From assembly GCA_017555925.1 (NCBI GenBank), contig JAFZFL010000179.1, positions 1 to 15,192 on the forward strand: DNA of 15,192 nt, in the 5' to 3' direction. Below are positions 8,105 to 15,192 of the stretch, piece after piece (positions within the stretch are counted from its first letter, which is position 1; every line of letters starts with the position of its first letter). The notes under the pieces are model-generated. The model had not been told where the DNA came from. It did not search any database and worked only from the letters and a program-made list of their open reading frames with translations. The stretch is from Bacteroidales bacterium. Its GTDB lineage: Bacteria > Bacteroidota > Bacteroidia > Bacteroidales > UBA932. The translations under genes were made by a program, and so were the position numbers.

Positions 8105-9068
8105 TTCCCTCCCTTAATATGTCATGAATATGAACCAGACCAACATACCTTCCATTATCCATAACTACAACCGATGTAATCTTGTTTTTCTCCATGATGT
8201 TAAATGCATTTACAGCCAACTCATCAAGTTCTATAACTTTAGGGTTGCGGGACATGATGTCCTTAGCCTGCAATGACTCAAACGGTATACCCTTCTCCAC
8301 CATTCTTCTCACATCACCATCTGTAATTATACCAAGCATAACATCGTTGTCACCGACAACAACAGTTGCGCCCAATCTGTTTTGGGATATATTGAAAATG
8401 GTGTTGGGAATTGTCTCATTCTCCTTAACACAAGGACGCACATTTTCATCAATAAGGTCAGAGACTTTAAGGTACAATCTCTTGCCCAACGAACCTCCAG
8501 GATGGTACTTTGCAAAATCTTCCGGTGTAAAACCCCTCAGTTTGAGCAGACACACGGCAAGAGCATCACCCATCACCAATTGGGTTGTAGTGCTTGAAGT
8601 GGGTGCAAGATTATTTGGACACGCCTCTGCATCAACCGTTGCCCTTAGAATATAATCCGAATGTTTTGCCAGGTATGACTCAACATTTGATACCATAGCT
8701 ATCAGTTTGTTTCCCATTCTATTGATCAAAGGAACAAGAACCTTAATCTCCGGAGTGTTTCCACTCTTTGATATACATATAACAACATCATCCGGCTGTA
8801 TTATTCCAAGATCTCCATGAATGGCATCTGCCGCGTGCATAAATATAGACGGTGTTCCTGTTGAATTGAGAGTTGCCACAATTTTTTGGCCTATTATTGC
8901 ACTTTTTCCAATTCCTGTTATAATTAAACGTCCTTTGGAGTTATATATAAGATTAACTATATCAACAAATTCCTGATTGATGTATTGCTTAAGATTATTG
9001 ACGGCCTGCGCCTCTTGCTCTATAACGCCCACCGCTAGCTCAACCATTTTTTTTTGAGAATTTTCCAT
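8097..9068 (-). CDS. kdsD: Arabinose-5-phosphate isomerase (KdsD/KpsF/GutQ family)
   Basis: A 323-aa enzyme that converts ribulose 5-phosphate to arabinose 5-phosphate, the first step towards Kdo of lipopolysaccharide. A sugar-isomerase (SIS) domain covers about 35-185, with TGIGKSAIIGQKIVATLNSTG (51-71, here split across the phosphate-binding turn), the HGDLG motif at 84-88 and CISKSGNTPEI (98-108). The TSSTTTQLVMGDALAV segment (about 157-172) is characteristic of the family. Two CBS domains follow, about 205-262 (ends GIITDGDVRR) and about 270-323 (contains MSRNPKVIELDELA). The length matches the usual 320-330 aa. It has its own promoter in the gap shared with recQ. The gene is not beside other Kdo genes here, and GutQ-type paralogues have the same layout, so the exact symbol is by family. 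Confidence 0.93.
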   Translation of the reverse strand: MENSQKKMVELAVGVIEQEAQAVNNLKQYINQEFVDIVNLIYNSKGRLIITGIGKSAIIGQKIVATLNSTGTPSIFMHAADAIHGDLGIIQPDDVVICISKSGNTPEIKVLVPLINRMGNKLIAMVSNVESYLAKHSDYILRATVDAEACPNNLAPTSSTTTQLVMGDALAVCLLKLRGFTPEDFAKYHPGGSLGKRLYLKVSDLIDENVRPCVKENETIPNTIFNISQNRLGATVVVGDNDVMLGIITDGDVRRMVEKGIPFESLQAKDIMSRNPKVIELDELAVNAFNIMEKNKITSVVVMDNGRYVGLVHIHDILREGIV

Positions 9069-9074
9069 AAAAAT

Positions 9075-9105
9075 TTTGTAAAAAATAAACTAATAGGTAA
9101 TTTAG
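9075..9105 (+). promoter_or_regulatory. Weak candidate recQ promoter
   Basis: TTTG (9075-9078) is followed after 19 bases by TAATTTAG (9098-9105), one mismatch from TAnnTTTG. The spacing is right for the phylum, and the box lies 51 bp ahead of the recQ ATG. The mismatch in a key T makes this uncertain. Confidence 0.3.
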
Positions 9106-9110
9106 TAGCA

Positions 9111-9137
9111 CAAAGGTAAAAAGAATTTTATCCACAA
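9111..9137 (-). promoter_or_regulatory. Candidate kdsD promoter
   Basis: On the minus strand, TACCTTTG (9111-9118) is a perfect TAnnTTTG -7 box, with TTG (9135-9137) 16 bases upstream. The spacer contains the perfect DnaA box at 9128-9136. The box lies 42 bp ahead of the kdsD ATG. Confidence 0.5.
9128..9136 (+). promoter_or_regulatory. Perfect DnaA-box 9-mer in the kdsD-recQ gap
   Basis: TTATCCACA is the exact high-affinity DnaA box consensus. It lies within the spacer of the candidate kdsD promoter and 20 bp ahead of the recQ ATG. I see no cluster of further boxes, so it does not look like an origin. A regulatory or titration site is possible; a chance match cannot be excluded. Confidence 0.4.
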
Positions 9138-9156
9138 CATCCCATTTACTCAAATT

Positions 9157-11358
9157 ATGCGTACTACATCCGACATTTTGCACCACAAACTTAAGGAGTT
9201 TTTTGGATTCAGTTCCTTCAAGGGAGAGCAGGAAGCCATTATTCAACATCTTATTGATGGAAACAGCGCATTTGTACTTATGCCTACTGGAGGCGGAAAA
9301 TCCCTATGTTACCAGCTGCCGGCGCTTCTTATGGAGGGCACAGCAATTGTCATATCCCCATTGATAGCCCTTATGAAGAATCAGGTTGATGCAATCAGGG
9401 GATTTGTAGACAACACTGAGGGCGTGGCGCATTTTCTCAACTCCTCCCTTAATAAATCACAAATTCAAGAGGTTAGGGAGAATCTTTTAAGCGGAGTTAC
9501 AAAATTGCTATATGTGGCGCCAGAATCTCTTACAAAAGAGGAGAATATACAACTGCTCCAAAAGATAAAGATCTCTTTTTACGCTGTTGATGAAGCTCAT
9601 TGTATTTCAGAATGGGGACACGATTTCCGCCCTGAATATAGGAAAATCCATCCTATAGTGAATGAGATAGGCAAGGCTCCAATCATTGCACTTACAGCAA
9701 CTGCAACTCCAAAGGTGCAGCAGGATATACAGAAGAACCTTGGAATGCTTGACGCCAAAGTTTTCAAATCTTCATTCAACAGAGAAAATCTCTATTACGA
9801 AATAAGACCTAAAGTAAATACTGAAAGGGAGATTATAAAATTCATCAAGAACAACAGCGGCAAATCTGGTATAATCTACTGTCTCAGCAGAAAAAAAGTG
9901 GAGGAGCTTGCAGAACTGCTTAATGTGAATGGCATCAAATCACTTCCATACCATGCAGGTCTGGATGCAGCAACCCGCGCCCAGAACCAGGACAAGTTCC
10001 TTATGGAAGAGGTTGATGTAATTGTTGCCACAATTGCTTTTGGAATGGGTATAGACAAACCTGATGTGAGATATGTAATACACTATAACATACCAAAAAG
10101 TCTTGAGGGATACTATCAGGAGACCGGCAGGGCAGGAAGAGATGGTGGCGAGGGCCAGTGCATTGCATTCTATAGCTACAAGGATATTCAGAAACTTGAG
10201 AAATTCATGCAGAACAAACCTTTGGCAGAACAAGAGATTGGCAAGCAGCTCATCAATGATACCGTTGCCTATGCCGAATCCAATATCTGCAGAAGGAAAT
10301 CCCTTTTGAACTACTTTGGAGAGATATATCTTCCCGACAGTTGTGGAAATTGCGACAACTGCCTCTACCCTAAAAAACAGTTTGAGGGCAAAGAGTTCTT
10401 GTGTACTGTAATTGACCTTATCAAGAGCATGAAAGAGAACTTCAAGGCAGACCACCTTGCAAATATTCTCGGTGGAGTAACAAACTCCATCATAAAATCA
10501 TATAACCATAACAAGCTTCACTTTTTTGGAATAAACCCAAATAAGGATTCCAAATTCTGGTTGGCCGTAATAAGACAGGGCATAATTCTGCAATTCCTTA
10601 ACAAGGATATTGAAAAATATGGTCTTATATCTGTAACCGAAAAGGGAGATGAGTTCTTTGAGAAACCATATTCTATACTTATGTCAGAAGACAGGGCATA
10701 CGTTGATACAGATGATGATGAGGGCACAGCAACGGTTGGAGTGCAAAAACAGCACTCAGGAGGAGGTGACCAGACACTTCTGTCAATGCTTAAGGATGTA
10801 CGCCACTCTCTCTCCAAAAGACTGAAACTACCTCCTTTTGTAATATTCTCAGACCCATCTTTGGAGGATATGTCAATAATGTATCCTATAACCATTGATG
10901 AATTGAAAAACTGTCAGGGAGTAGGAGAAGGAAAGGCAAAGAAATTCGGCAAGGAGATTGTTCAGCTCATTGCAAGATATGTTGAAGAGAATGACATCAT
11001 CAGACCTACTGAATTTGTCGTCAAATCTGTAGCCAACAAATCTCTTAATAAGGTCTATATAATAAAGAGCATCGACAGGCGTCTGCCTTTAGATGAAATT
11101 GCAGAGGCCAAAAATATGGAGCTCGACCAGCTTTATGATGAAATTGAAGCAATCGTAGGCTCAGGTACAAGAATAAACATAGATTACTATATCCGTCAGG
11201 TTATAGATGATGACAAAGTTGACGACATTTATGACTACTTCAAGGAGGAGGCTACATCCGATTCTGTAAATGAAGCACTTAAGGCTTTAGGACCGGACTA
11301 CACAGAAGAGGAGGTGAGATTGATAAGAATCAAATTCATGTCAGAATTAGGAAATTAG
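9157..11358 (+). CDS. recQ: ATP-dependent DNA helicase RecQ
   Basis: A 733-aa superfamily 2 helicase of the 3'-5' type used in recombination and fork repair. Motif 0 is FKGEQEAI (21-28), Walker A MPTGGGKS (42-49), DEAH box at 145-148 followed by the RecQ aromatic-rich loop, and motif VI QETGRAGRDG (321-330). The zinc site is complete: Cys378, Cys396, Cys399 and Cys402. The winged-helix RQC region follows (about 410-515), then an acidic and Gly/Ser linker (about 518-538, DTDDDEGTA...HSGGGD). The HRDC domain spans about 539-612. About 120 more residues (614-733) resemble the helix-turn-helix extension seen in long RecQ forms. E. coli RecQ is about 610 aa, so this is the long version. Divergent from kdsD; ends before a strong terminator shared with miaA. 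No Shine-Dalgarno motif. Confidence 0.97.
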   Translation: MRTTSDILHHKLKEFFGFSSFKGEQEAIIQHLIDGNSAFVLMPTGGGKSLCYQLPALLMEGTAIVISPLIALMKNQVDAIRGFVDNTEGVAHFLNSSLNKSQIQEVRENLLSGVTKLLYVAPESLTKEENIQLLQKIKISFYAVDEAHCISEWGHDFRPEYRKIHPIVNEIGKAPIIALTATATPKVQQDIQKNLGMLDAKVFKSSFNRENLYYEIRPKVNTEREIIKFIKNNSGKSGIIYCLSRKKVEELAELLNVNGIKSLPYHAGLDAATRAQNQDKFLMEEVDVIVATIAFGMGIDKPDVRYVIHYNIPKSLEGYYQETGRAGRDGGEGQCIAFYSYKDIQKLEKFMQNKPLAEQEIGKQLINDTVAYAESNICRRKSLLNYFGEIYLPDSCGNCDNCLYPKKQFEGKEFLCTVIDLIKSMKENFKADHLANILGGVTNSIIKSYNHNKLHFFGINPNKDSKFWLAVIRQGIILQFLNKDIEKYGLISVTEKGDEFFEKPYSILMSEDRAYVDTDDDEGTATVGVQKQHSGGGDQTLLSMLKDVRHSLSKRLKLPPFVIFSDPSLEDMSIMYPITIDELKNCQGVGEGKAKKFGKEIVQLIARYVEENDIIRPTEFVVKSVANKSLNKVYIIKSIDRRLPLDEIAEAKNMELDQLYDEIEAIVGSGTRINIDYYIRQVIDDDKVDDIYDYFKEEATSDSVNEALKALGPDYTEEEVRLIRIKFMSELGN

Positions 11359-11379
11359 AGAAAAAACAAAATATTTTAT

Positions 11380-11425
11380 ATGATATGAACCCCAAAAGTC
11401 TGTTAGCCTTTGGGGTTCATATCAT
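11380..11425. terminator. Bidirectional terminator between recQ and miaA
   Basis: The arms 11380-11396 (ATGATATGAACCCCAAA) and 11409-11425 are perfect reverse complements over 17 bp, with a 12-base loop. On the plus strand a T-rich run (TTTTCTTTTG) follows, so it ends recQ. On the minus strand an A/T-rich, T-containing run (ATAAAATATTTTG) follows, so it may also end miaA. Confidence 0.85.
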
Positions 11426-11437
11426 TTTCTTTTGTTC

Positions 11438-12316
11438 TTATTTTTTTAATGAAGAAATATTCTTCCAGACTATCTCATTATCGCGTCCCCAATATGTAAG
11501 CTGTTTTTTTGCATATCTCCTGGAGTTGCGCTTTATAAGTTCCACTGCCTTTTCAAGAGAAATGTTACCATCCAGATAATCAAATATCTCCTTGTACCCA
11601 ACAGTACGCAGAGCCGGCATCTCCCTGTAAGGCAATAATGACTCAACCTCTTTAAGCAAGCCCTGCTCCATCATAATGTCAACCCTGCGGTTTATTCTGT
11701 CATAGAGTTCTTCCCTGTCTCTTGTCAATCCCACTTTACGTATGGCAAACGGTCTCTCCTTCTTCTGGTTCTTCCGCCATTCCGAGAATTTTTTACCTGT
11801 TTGTAAAGTAACTTCCACTGCACGTACAACCCTCTGTCTGTTCTGCAAATCAACGAAATCGTAAGCCTCTCTATCTATTGCCTTAAGCTGTTCCACCAGT
11901 TCGGCCAATCCTTCGGGTGTTTCTGCCTTACTGCTCAACTCCCTCCTCAACTGCTGGTCTGCAGCCGGAAAATCATCCAACCCATTACAGAGGGCATCTA
12001 TATATAGCCCTGAACCTCCAACCATCACAATTCTGGAGTGCTTCTTGAAAAGTTCCTCCAAAAGAGCCAATGCCTCTATCTCATATCTCCCTGCAGTGTA
12101 TATATCTGTAACCGAATGGGAAAAGATGAAATAATGCCTCACCCTCTCCAATTGTTCAGGAGAAGGGGGTGCTGTACCAATCTTCATCTCTTTGAAAATC
12201 TGTCGGGAATCACATGAGATTACAGGAGAGCCATATTCAAGGGCCAACTCAATTGCATAGTCGGTCTTTCCCACGCCTGTTGGACCCAATATTATTGTAA
12301 GTTCAGGTTTCTGCAT
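11438..12316 (-). CDS. miaA: tRNA dimethylallyltransferase MiaA
   Basis: A 292-aa enzyme that adds a dimethylallyl group to A37 of tRNAs reading codons that begin with U. The P-loop GPTGVGKT lies at 11-18, the DSRQ motif at 36-39, and VMVGGSGLYIDAL at 97-109. The tRNA-contact segment DLQNRQRVVRAVEV is at about 156-169, and the C-terminal RRYAKKQLTYWGRD at 276-289 is a family hallmark. Length is typical (about 300 aa). The frame extends 8 codons upstream to a TTG at 12340; the ATG at 12316 is preferred because the protein then begins directly before the P-loop strand. It starts 26 bp after the stop of the pRiA4b ORF-3-like gene, so the two are probably one operon. It ends 12 bp before the hairpin shared with recQ. 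Confidence 0.96.
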   Translation of the reverse strand: MQKPELTIILGPTGVGKTDYAIELALEYGSPVISCDSRQIFKEMKIGTAPPSPEQLERVRHYFIFSHSVTDIYTAGRYEIEALALLEELFKKHSRIVMVGGSGLYIDALCNGLDDFPAADQQLRRELSSKAETPEGLAELVEQLKAIDREAYDFVDLQNRQRVVRAVEVTLQTGKKFSEWRKNQKKERPFAIRKVGLTRDREELYDRINRRVDIMMEQGLLKEVESLLPYREMPALRTVGYKEIFDYLDGNISLEKAVELIKRNSRRYAKKQLTYWGRDNEIVWKNISSLKK

Positions 12317-12342
12317 TTTTCCCAAATCTTGCACCCTCAATT

Positions 12343-12843
12343 TTACAAATACTCCTCACCTTCAGGAAGTTCCTCATCATCAATTGAATCATCCTCCTTC
12401 ATCTCATAAGAAGATGACTCAACAAATTGCTCCATATCGTCATACCTTTTGGCAAACTGATCCGGATTGCGTCCCTTCTCGGCTGTAAGACGCGGATATG
12501 ATGCTCTCGGATGCTCATTTACCTCCTCTACAAAAGTAAAGAGAATGGATCTATCTTTGCGTACATCAAAGACATATAAGAAGAGATTCTCTTTCTTTGA
12601 CAACAAATCTTCTATTGTAACGCTGTCCATTGAGCCGTCGCCCATATCAAAAAGGCCATACTCACTCTTAATGTTACCTACTGCATCCAAGCCCCTGAAA
12701 AGAACCATCTGATCGGGTGCAAAATCAAGATCTCCAATAAGATAATCATGAAAATCATAAAGAGTCATTCCTGCCTTTACTTCATACTCCCTCATAAAGA
12801 CCTTACTGCCTTCAATAGATGCCCTAAACTTATAAATTGACAT
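12343..12843 (-). CDS. pRiA4b ORF-3-like (IS1096 passenger TnpR-like) acidic protein
   Basis: A 166-aa protein resembling the plasmid pRiA4b ORF-3 family, of unknown function. The conserved-looking core is MSIYKFRASIEG (1-12), AGMTLYDFHDYLIGDLDF (24-41) and NLFLYVFD (86-93), a mixed alpha/beta fold in relatives. The last ~25 residues are strongly acidic (KEDDSIDDEELPEGEEYL). The family name refers to a mobile element, but I see no inverted repeats, transposase or other sign of an insertion sequence here, so mobility should not be inferred. Upstream of miaA by 26 bp and probably cotranscribed with it. The ATG at 12843 is the only good start. No catalytic residues can be named. Confidence 0.7.
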   Translation of the reverse strand: MSIYKFRASIEGSKVFMREYEVKAGMTLYDFHDYLIGDLDFAPDQMVLFRGLDAVGNIKSEYGLFDMGDGSMDSVTIEDLLSKKENLFLYVFDVRKDRSILFTFVEEVNEHPRASYPRLTAEKGRNPDQFAKRYDDMEQFVESSSYEMKEDDSIDDEELPEGEEYL

Positions 12844-12951
12844 AAAAATCCGTTATTTCTGGTTACTAAAAAATCAATTGCAAGATAGTACATTTTTGCT
12901 AAAAAATTAAATTGCATTTTAACAAAAAAGGGTGTAATTTTACGTGTTGAT
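12844..12951. promoter_or_regulatory. Divergent intergenic region with weak promoter candidates
   Basis: This 108-bp A/T-rich gap separates the miaA pair (minus) from yigZ-pyrBI (plus). On the minus strand TATCTTGC (12880-12887) is an imperfect TAnnTTTG. On the plus strand TAATTTTA (12935-12942), with TTG at 12912-12914 (20-base spacer), differs at the last base, but it is so close to the ATG at 12952 that the leader would be only a few bases. Neither is convincing. The gap also holds an imperfect direct repeat, listed separately. Confidence 0.3.
12866..12916. repeat. Imperfect direct repeat spaced 33 bp
   Basis: CTAAAAAATCAATTGCA (12866-12882) recurs as CTAAAAAATTAAATTGCA (12899-12916), differing by one substitution and one inserted A. 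Starts are 33 bp apart, close to three helical turns. The first copy overlaps the weak minus-strand promoter candidate and the second includes the plus-strand TTG candidate. It could be an operator pair; A-richness makes chance possible. Confidence 0.4.
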
Positions 12952-13605
12952 ATGGATAGATCCCAGACATCTGCTAACGACTGCTATAAGAGCATATTAG
13001 AGCCATCTACCGGTCTTTTCAAAGATAACGGCAGTAAGTTTTTGGCTTTTGCATATCCCGTCACTTCAGAAGATGAGATAAAACCGTTGGTCCAGCAATT
13101 GAAAAAAGAGTATTTTGACGCGCGCCACCATTGTTACGCATACAGGATAGGGCACACAGGTGCAATCTGGCGTATGAATGATGATGGAGAACCTTCATCT
13201 ACGGCAGGCAGACCAATATACGGACAGATCCTTTCATCTGAATTGAGCGATATTCTTGTAGTTGTTGTAAGATATTTTGGAGGGATAAAGTTGGGAGTAC
13301 CCGGTCTTATAAGAGCTTACAAGACATCTACAGCCGATGCCATAGCCAATGCTACAATAATTGAAAAGATAGCAACAACACCTTACAGGATTATATTTGA
13401 CTATCTTCAGATGAATTCGGTAATGAAGAGGCTTAAGGATATGGGACTCACTCCATCAAACCAGCAATTTGATCTTAACTGCTCTTTGCGGGTTGATGTA
13501 CGGTTAAACAATACCGACGCTTTTCTTGAAGCCTTTGACAAACTCGAAGGGTGCAGGATTGAGGAGATAGTTGCTCAGGAAGAGAATGAGGATGAAGATT
13601 TATAA
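12952..13605 (+). CDS. YigZ/IMPACT family protein (UPF0029)
   Basis: A 217-aa protein of the YigZ branch of the IMPACT family, conserved across life but with no settled biochemical role in bacteria. The N-terminal UPF0029 domain (about 18-130) carries the hallmark runs ARHHCYAYRIG (57-67), DDGEPSSTAGRPI (77-89) and VVVVRYFGGIKLGVPGLIRAY (103-123, family-defining). A C-terminal ferredoxin-like DUF1949-type domain (about 140-200) follows, and the tail is acidic. Length is typical. Starts at the ATG at 12952 because upstream codons in frame offer no better start. It is 24 bp from pyrB and is probably cotranscribed with it, although a functional link to pyrimidine synthesis is not established. 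Confidence 0.9.
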   Translation: MDRSQTSANDCYKSILEPSTGLFKDNGSKFLAFAYPVTSEDEIKPLVQQLKKEYFDARHHCYAYRIGHTGAIWRMNDDGEPSSTAGRPIYGQILSSELSDILVVVVRYFGGIKLGVPGLIRAYKTSTADAIANATIIEKIATTPYRIIFDYLQMNSVMKRLKDMGLTPSNQQFDLNCSLRVDVRLNNTDAFLEAFDKLEGCRIEEIVAQEENEDEDL

Positions 13606-13629
13606 GGAATAACATTAAAAACTATATAT

Positions 13630-14535
13630 ATGCCTAAAAGTCTAATTTCAATCCACGATTTTACAAAAGAGGAGATTTTGCACATCCTTGATGTTGCAAA
13701 AGAGTTCGAACAGAACAAATCCCAGAGGATACTGCAAGATAAGGTTGTGGCAACCCTGTTTTTTGAACCGTCAACCAGGACAAGACTTAGTTTTGAAACG
13801 GCAGCAAACCGTTTGGGAGCAAGAGTGATTGGCTTCTCGGATGCCGGCAATACCAGTGTAAGTAAAGGCGAGACCCTTAAAGATACTATCAAGATGGTAT
13901 CAAACTATGTAGATATTATTGTTATGCGCCATCCTCTTGAGGGCAGTGCCAGATATGCTTCAGAAGTGGCGTCAGTTCCAGTGATCAATGCCGGAGACGG
14001 AGCAAACCAACATCCTTCACAAACCCTTCTTGACCTTTATACCATCCGTCAGACCCAAGGCAGATTGGACAATATAAACATCAACATGGTTGGAGACCTC
14101 AAGTATGGCAGAACCGTCCACTCACTTTTGCAGGCAATGTCGCACTTCTCTCCAAAATTCACATTTACAGCTCCTGAAGAGTTGAAGATGCCAAAAGAGT
14201 ACAAAGCTTTCCTCGACAAAAAAGGCATTCCATACACAGAGAGAATCGAACTTGACAATGGTATCTCAGATACCGATATACTATATATGACACGCGTACA
14301 GCAGGAGCGCTTCTCAGACCCTATGGAGTATGAAAAGGTTAAGAATGTATATAGCCTTACAGCCTCTATGCTCACAGATGCAAAACCTAATATGAAGATC
14401 CTGCACCCGCTTCCAAGAGTTACTGAGATAAGTCAGGATGTAGATGACACTCCTTTTGCATACTATTTCAAACAGGCAGAAAACGGAATGTACGTTAGAA
14501 TGGCTATTATTGCCTATCTTCTTGGTTACAAATAA
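13630..14535 (+). CDS. pyrB: Aspartate carbamoyltransferase catalytic subunit PyrB
   Basis: A 301-aa enzyme catalysing carbamoyl phosphate + aspartate to carbamoyl aspartate, the first committed step of pyrimidine synthesis. The carbamoyl-phosphate site FEPSTRTR lies at 45-52, the 80s-loop segment [10 protein letters not shown] at 77-86, and [10 protein letters not shown] at 101-110. The stretch [16 protein letters not shown] (122-137) and the KYGRTVHS segment with Arg161 are also conserved, and HPLPR near residue 258 ([10 protein letters not shown]) completes the site. All expected active-site motifs are intact. It is followed by pyrI after 21 bp, so the holoenzyme is probably the regulated two-subunit type. 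No leader peptide or attenuator is visible in the 24 bp upstream. Confidence 0.97.
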   Translation: MPKSLISIHDFTKEEILHILDVAKEFEQNKSQRILQDKVVATLFFEPSTRTRLSFETAANRLGARVIGFSDAGNTSVSKGETLKDTIKMVSNYVDIIVMRHPLEGSARYASEVASVPVINAGDGANQHPSQTLLDLYTIRQTQGRLDNININMVGDLKYGRTVHSLLQAMSHFSPKFTFTAPEELKMPKEYKAFLDKKGIPYTERIELDNGISDTDILYMTRVQQERFSDPMEYEKVKNVYSLTASMLTDAKPNMKILHPLPRVTEISQDVDDTPFAYYFKQAENGMYVRMAIIAYLLGYK

Positions 14536-14556
14536 TTTACAACTTTAAAAACAACA

Positions 14557-15033
14557 ATGATGGAAACTAATATCAAAAAATTGAAGGTAAGTGCAATTGA
14601 GAATGGTACAGTACTTGACCATATACCTGCCAACCAGCTTTTTAAAGTTATAAATATTCTTAATCTTACTGACTGCAAAAATCAGGTAACATTCGGAACC
14701 AACCTTGAGAGCAAACTGCTTGGCAAGAAAGCTATCATCAAGATTGCCGACAGATACTTTGCCGATGACGAGATAAACAAGATAGCATTGGTTGCACCGC
14801 TTGCTAAAATCAATGTAATCAAAAACTTTGAAGTGGTTGAAAAGAGGGTTTTATCTGTTCCTGCTGAGATTTCCGGCATTGCAAAATGCAGTAATCCAAA
14901 GTGTATAACCAACCATCAGCCCGTGCAGACACGCTTTGCGACAGTAACAGAAGACGGACATTTGAAACTCCATTGTCACTTCTGCGAAAAAATGACATCA
15001 GCCGAGAAAGTGGTTATTCTTGCAAAGAATTAA
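14557..15033 (+). CDS. pyrI: Aspartate carbamoyltransferase regulatory subunit PyrI
   Basis: A 158-aa regulatory subunit that binds nucleotide effectors (in E. coli, CTP inhibits and ATP activates) and docks to PyrB through a zinc domain. The N-terminal allosteric domain (about 5-100) begins KKLKVSAIENGTVLDHIPAN, as in the family. The zinc ligands are visible as Cys111, Cys116, Cys140 and Cys143 (CSNPKC and CHFC). Length is close to E. coli PyrI (153 aa). ATG codons at 14557 and 14560 are both possible. Follows pyrB by 21 bp; the presence of pyrI implies effector control of the enzyme in this organism. Confidence 0.96.
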   Translation: MMETNIKKLKVSAIENGTVLDHIPANQLFKVINILNLTDCKNQVTFGTNLESKLLGKKAIIKIADRYFADDEINKIALVAPLAKINVIKNFEVVEKRVLSVPAEISGIAKCSNPKCITNHQPVQTRFATVTEDGHLKLHCHFCEKMTSAEKVVILAKN

Positions 15034-15056
15034 AATTATAACCTTTTTGCATAAAA

Positions 15057-15090
15057 TTGATTATAATTTGTAATAAAAGTCTTATCTTTG
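15057..15090 (+). promoter_or_regulatory. Candidate promoter of the gene at the right edge
   Basis: TATCTTTG (15083-15090) is a perfect TAnnTTTG -7 box. TTG (15057-15059) lies 23 bases upstream, at the long end of the allowed spacing; a closer TTTG (15067-15070) is only 12 bases away. The box is 79 bp ahead of the next ATG, so the transcript would have an A/T-rich leader of about 70 bases. Confidence 0.5.
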
Positions 15091-15169
15091 GCTGAAATAT
15101 TGATTTAATCAGCAGTTTATTTATTTCCAGTGAAAGTTAAATTAGTAATAACGATAAATTAAATATAAA

Positions 15170-15192
15170 ATGAAAAAAGTACACAATTTTAA
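15170..15192 (+). CDS. Start of an unidentified gene, cut by window edge
   Basis: An ATG at 15170 begins MKKVHNF and continues past the window. The preceding A-rich stretch (AAATATAAAATG) and the -7 box upstream fit a real start. Seven codons are too few to name it; MKK openings are common in exported proteins, but that is only a hint. Confidence 0.45.

Noticed and set aside
9069..9156. Replication origin at the DnaA box
   Set aside because: Only one box is seen, with no cluster, and no dnaA or dnaN gene is nearby.
12317..12340. TTG start adding eight residues to MiaA
   Set aside because: The ATG at 12316 gives the usual MiaA N-terminus just before the P-loop.
12343..12843. Insertion sequence suggested by the IS1096/pRiA4b family name
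   Set aside because: No transposase, inverted repeats or target duplication are visible; the name reflects the first described relatives.
13606..13629. Attenuator or leader peptide controlling pyrBI
   Set aside because: Only 24 bp separate yigZ and pyrB, with no hairpin or leader reading frame.
15033..15069. Inverted repeat AAATTATAA/TTATAATTT after pyrI as a terminator
   Set aside because: The stem is only A-T pairs with a 19-base loop and no T run follows, so it would be very weak.

Overview
The window looks like chromosomal housekeeping DNA from a member of the Bacteroidota, most likely Bacteroidales. Evidence: two small families largely confined to that phylum (DUF4834 and DUF3127), A/T-rich leaders mostly without Shine-Dalgarno motifs, several copies of the phylum's -7 promoter box TAnnTTTG, and a long RecQ with an extra C-terminal domain. 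The DNA is A+T-rich by eye. Genus cannot be assigned. I see no rRNA, tRNA, CRISPR array, insertion sequence or prophage gene.

Left part (1-5430, minus strand): a tightly packed operon of four genes. In transcription order it reads: a 769-aa membrane-anchored protein of unknown function, a 101-aa DUF4834 membrane protein, an MsbA-type ABC exporter, and an AMP-forming acyl-CoA ligase cut by the window edge. The first two genes share a base (TAATG) and the next pair are one base apart (TAGTATG), so coupled translation is likely. The enzyme content suggests envelope lipid work, but that is inference.

Centre (5500-9068, minus strand): kdsD (arabinose-5-phosphate isomerase for Kdo) has its own promoter. 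It is followed by nhaA (Na+/H+ antiporter), an FKBP-type prolyl isomerase lipoprotein, and a DUF3127 protein ending in an SSB-like acidic DLPF tail. A second promoter for nhaA overlaps the end of kdsD, and an intrinsic terminator closes the block at 5500-5531.

Right part: recQ (plus) is divergent from kdsD across an 88-bp gap that contains a perfect DnaA box. A strong bidirectional terminator separates recQ from convergent miaA, which follows a pRiA4b ORF-3-like acidic protein gene. Divergent from that pair, across 108 bp holding a 33-bp-spaced imperfect direct repeat, run a YigZ/IMPACT gene, pyrB and pyrI (aspartate carbamoyltransferase catalytic and regulatory subunits). A new transcription unit starts at the right edge.

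I found no clear new multi-gene system. The best leads are the unknown 769-aa/DUF4834/ABC/ligase operon, the SSB-like tail on DUF3127, and two intergenic sites (DnaA box and direct repeat). No stretch over 300 bases lacks a gene.
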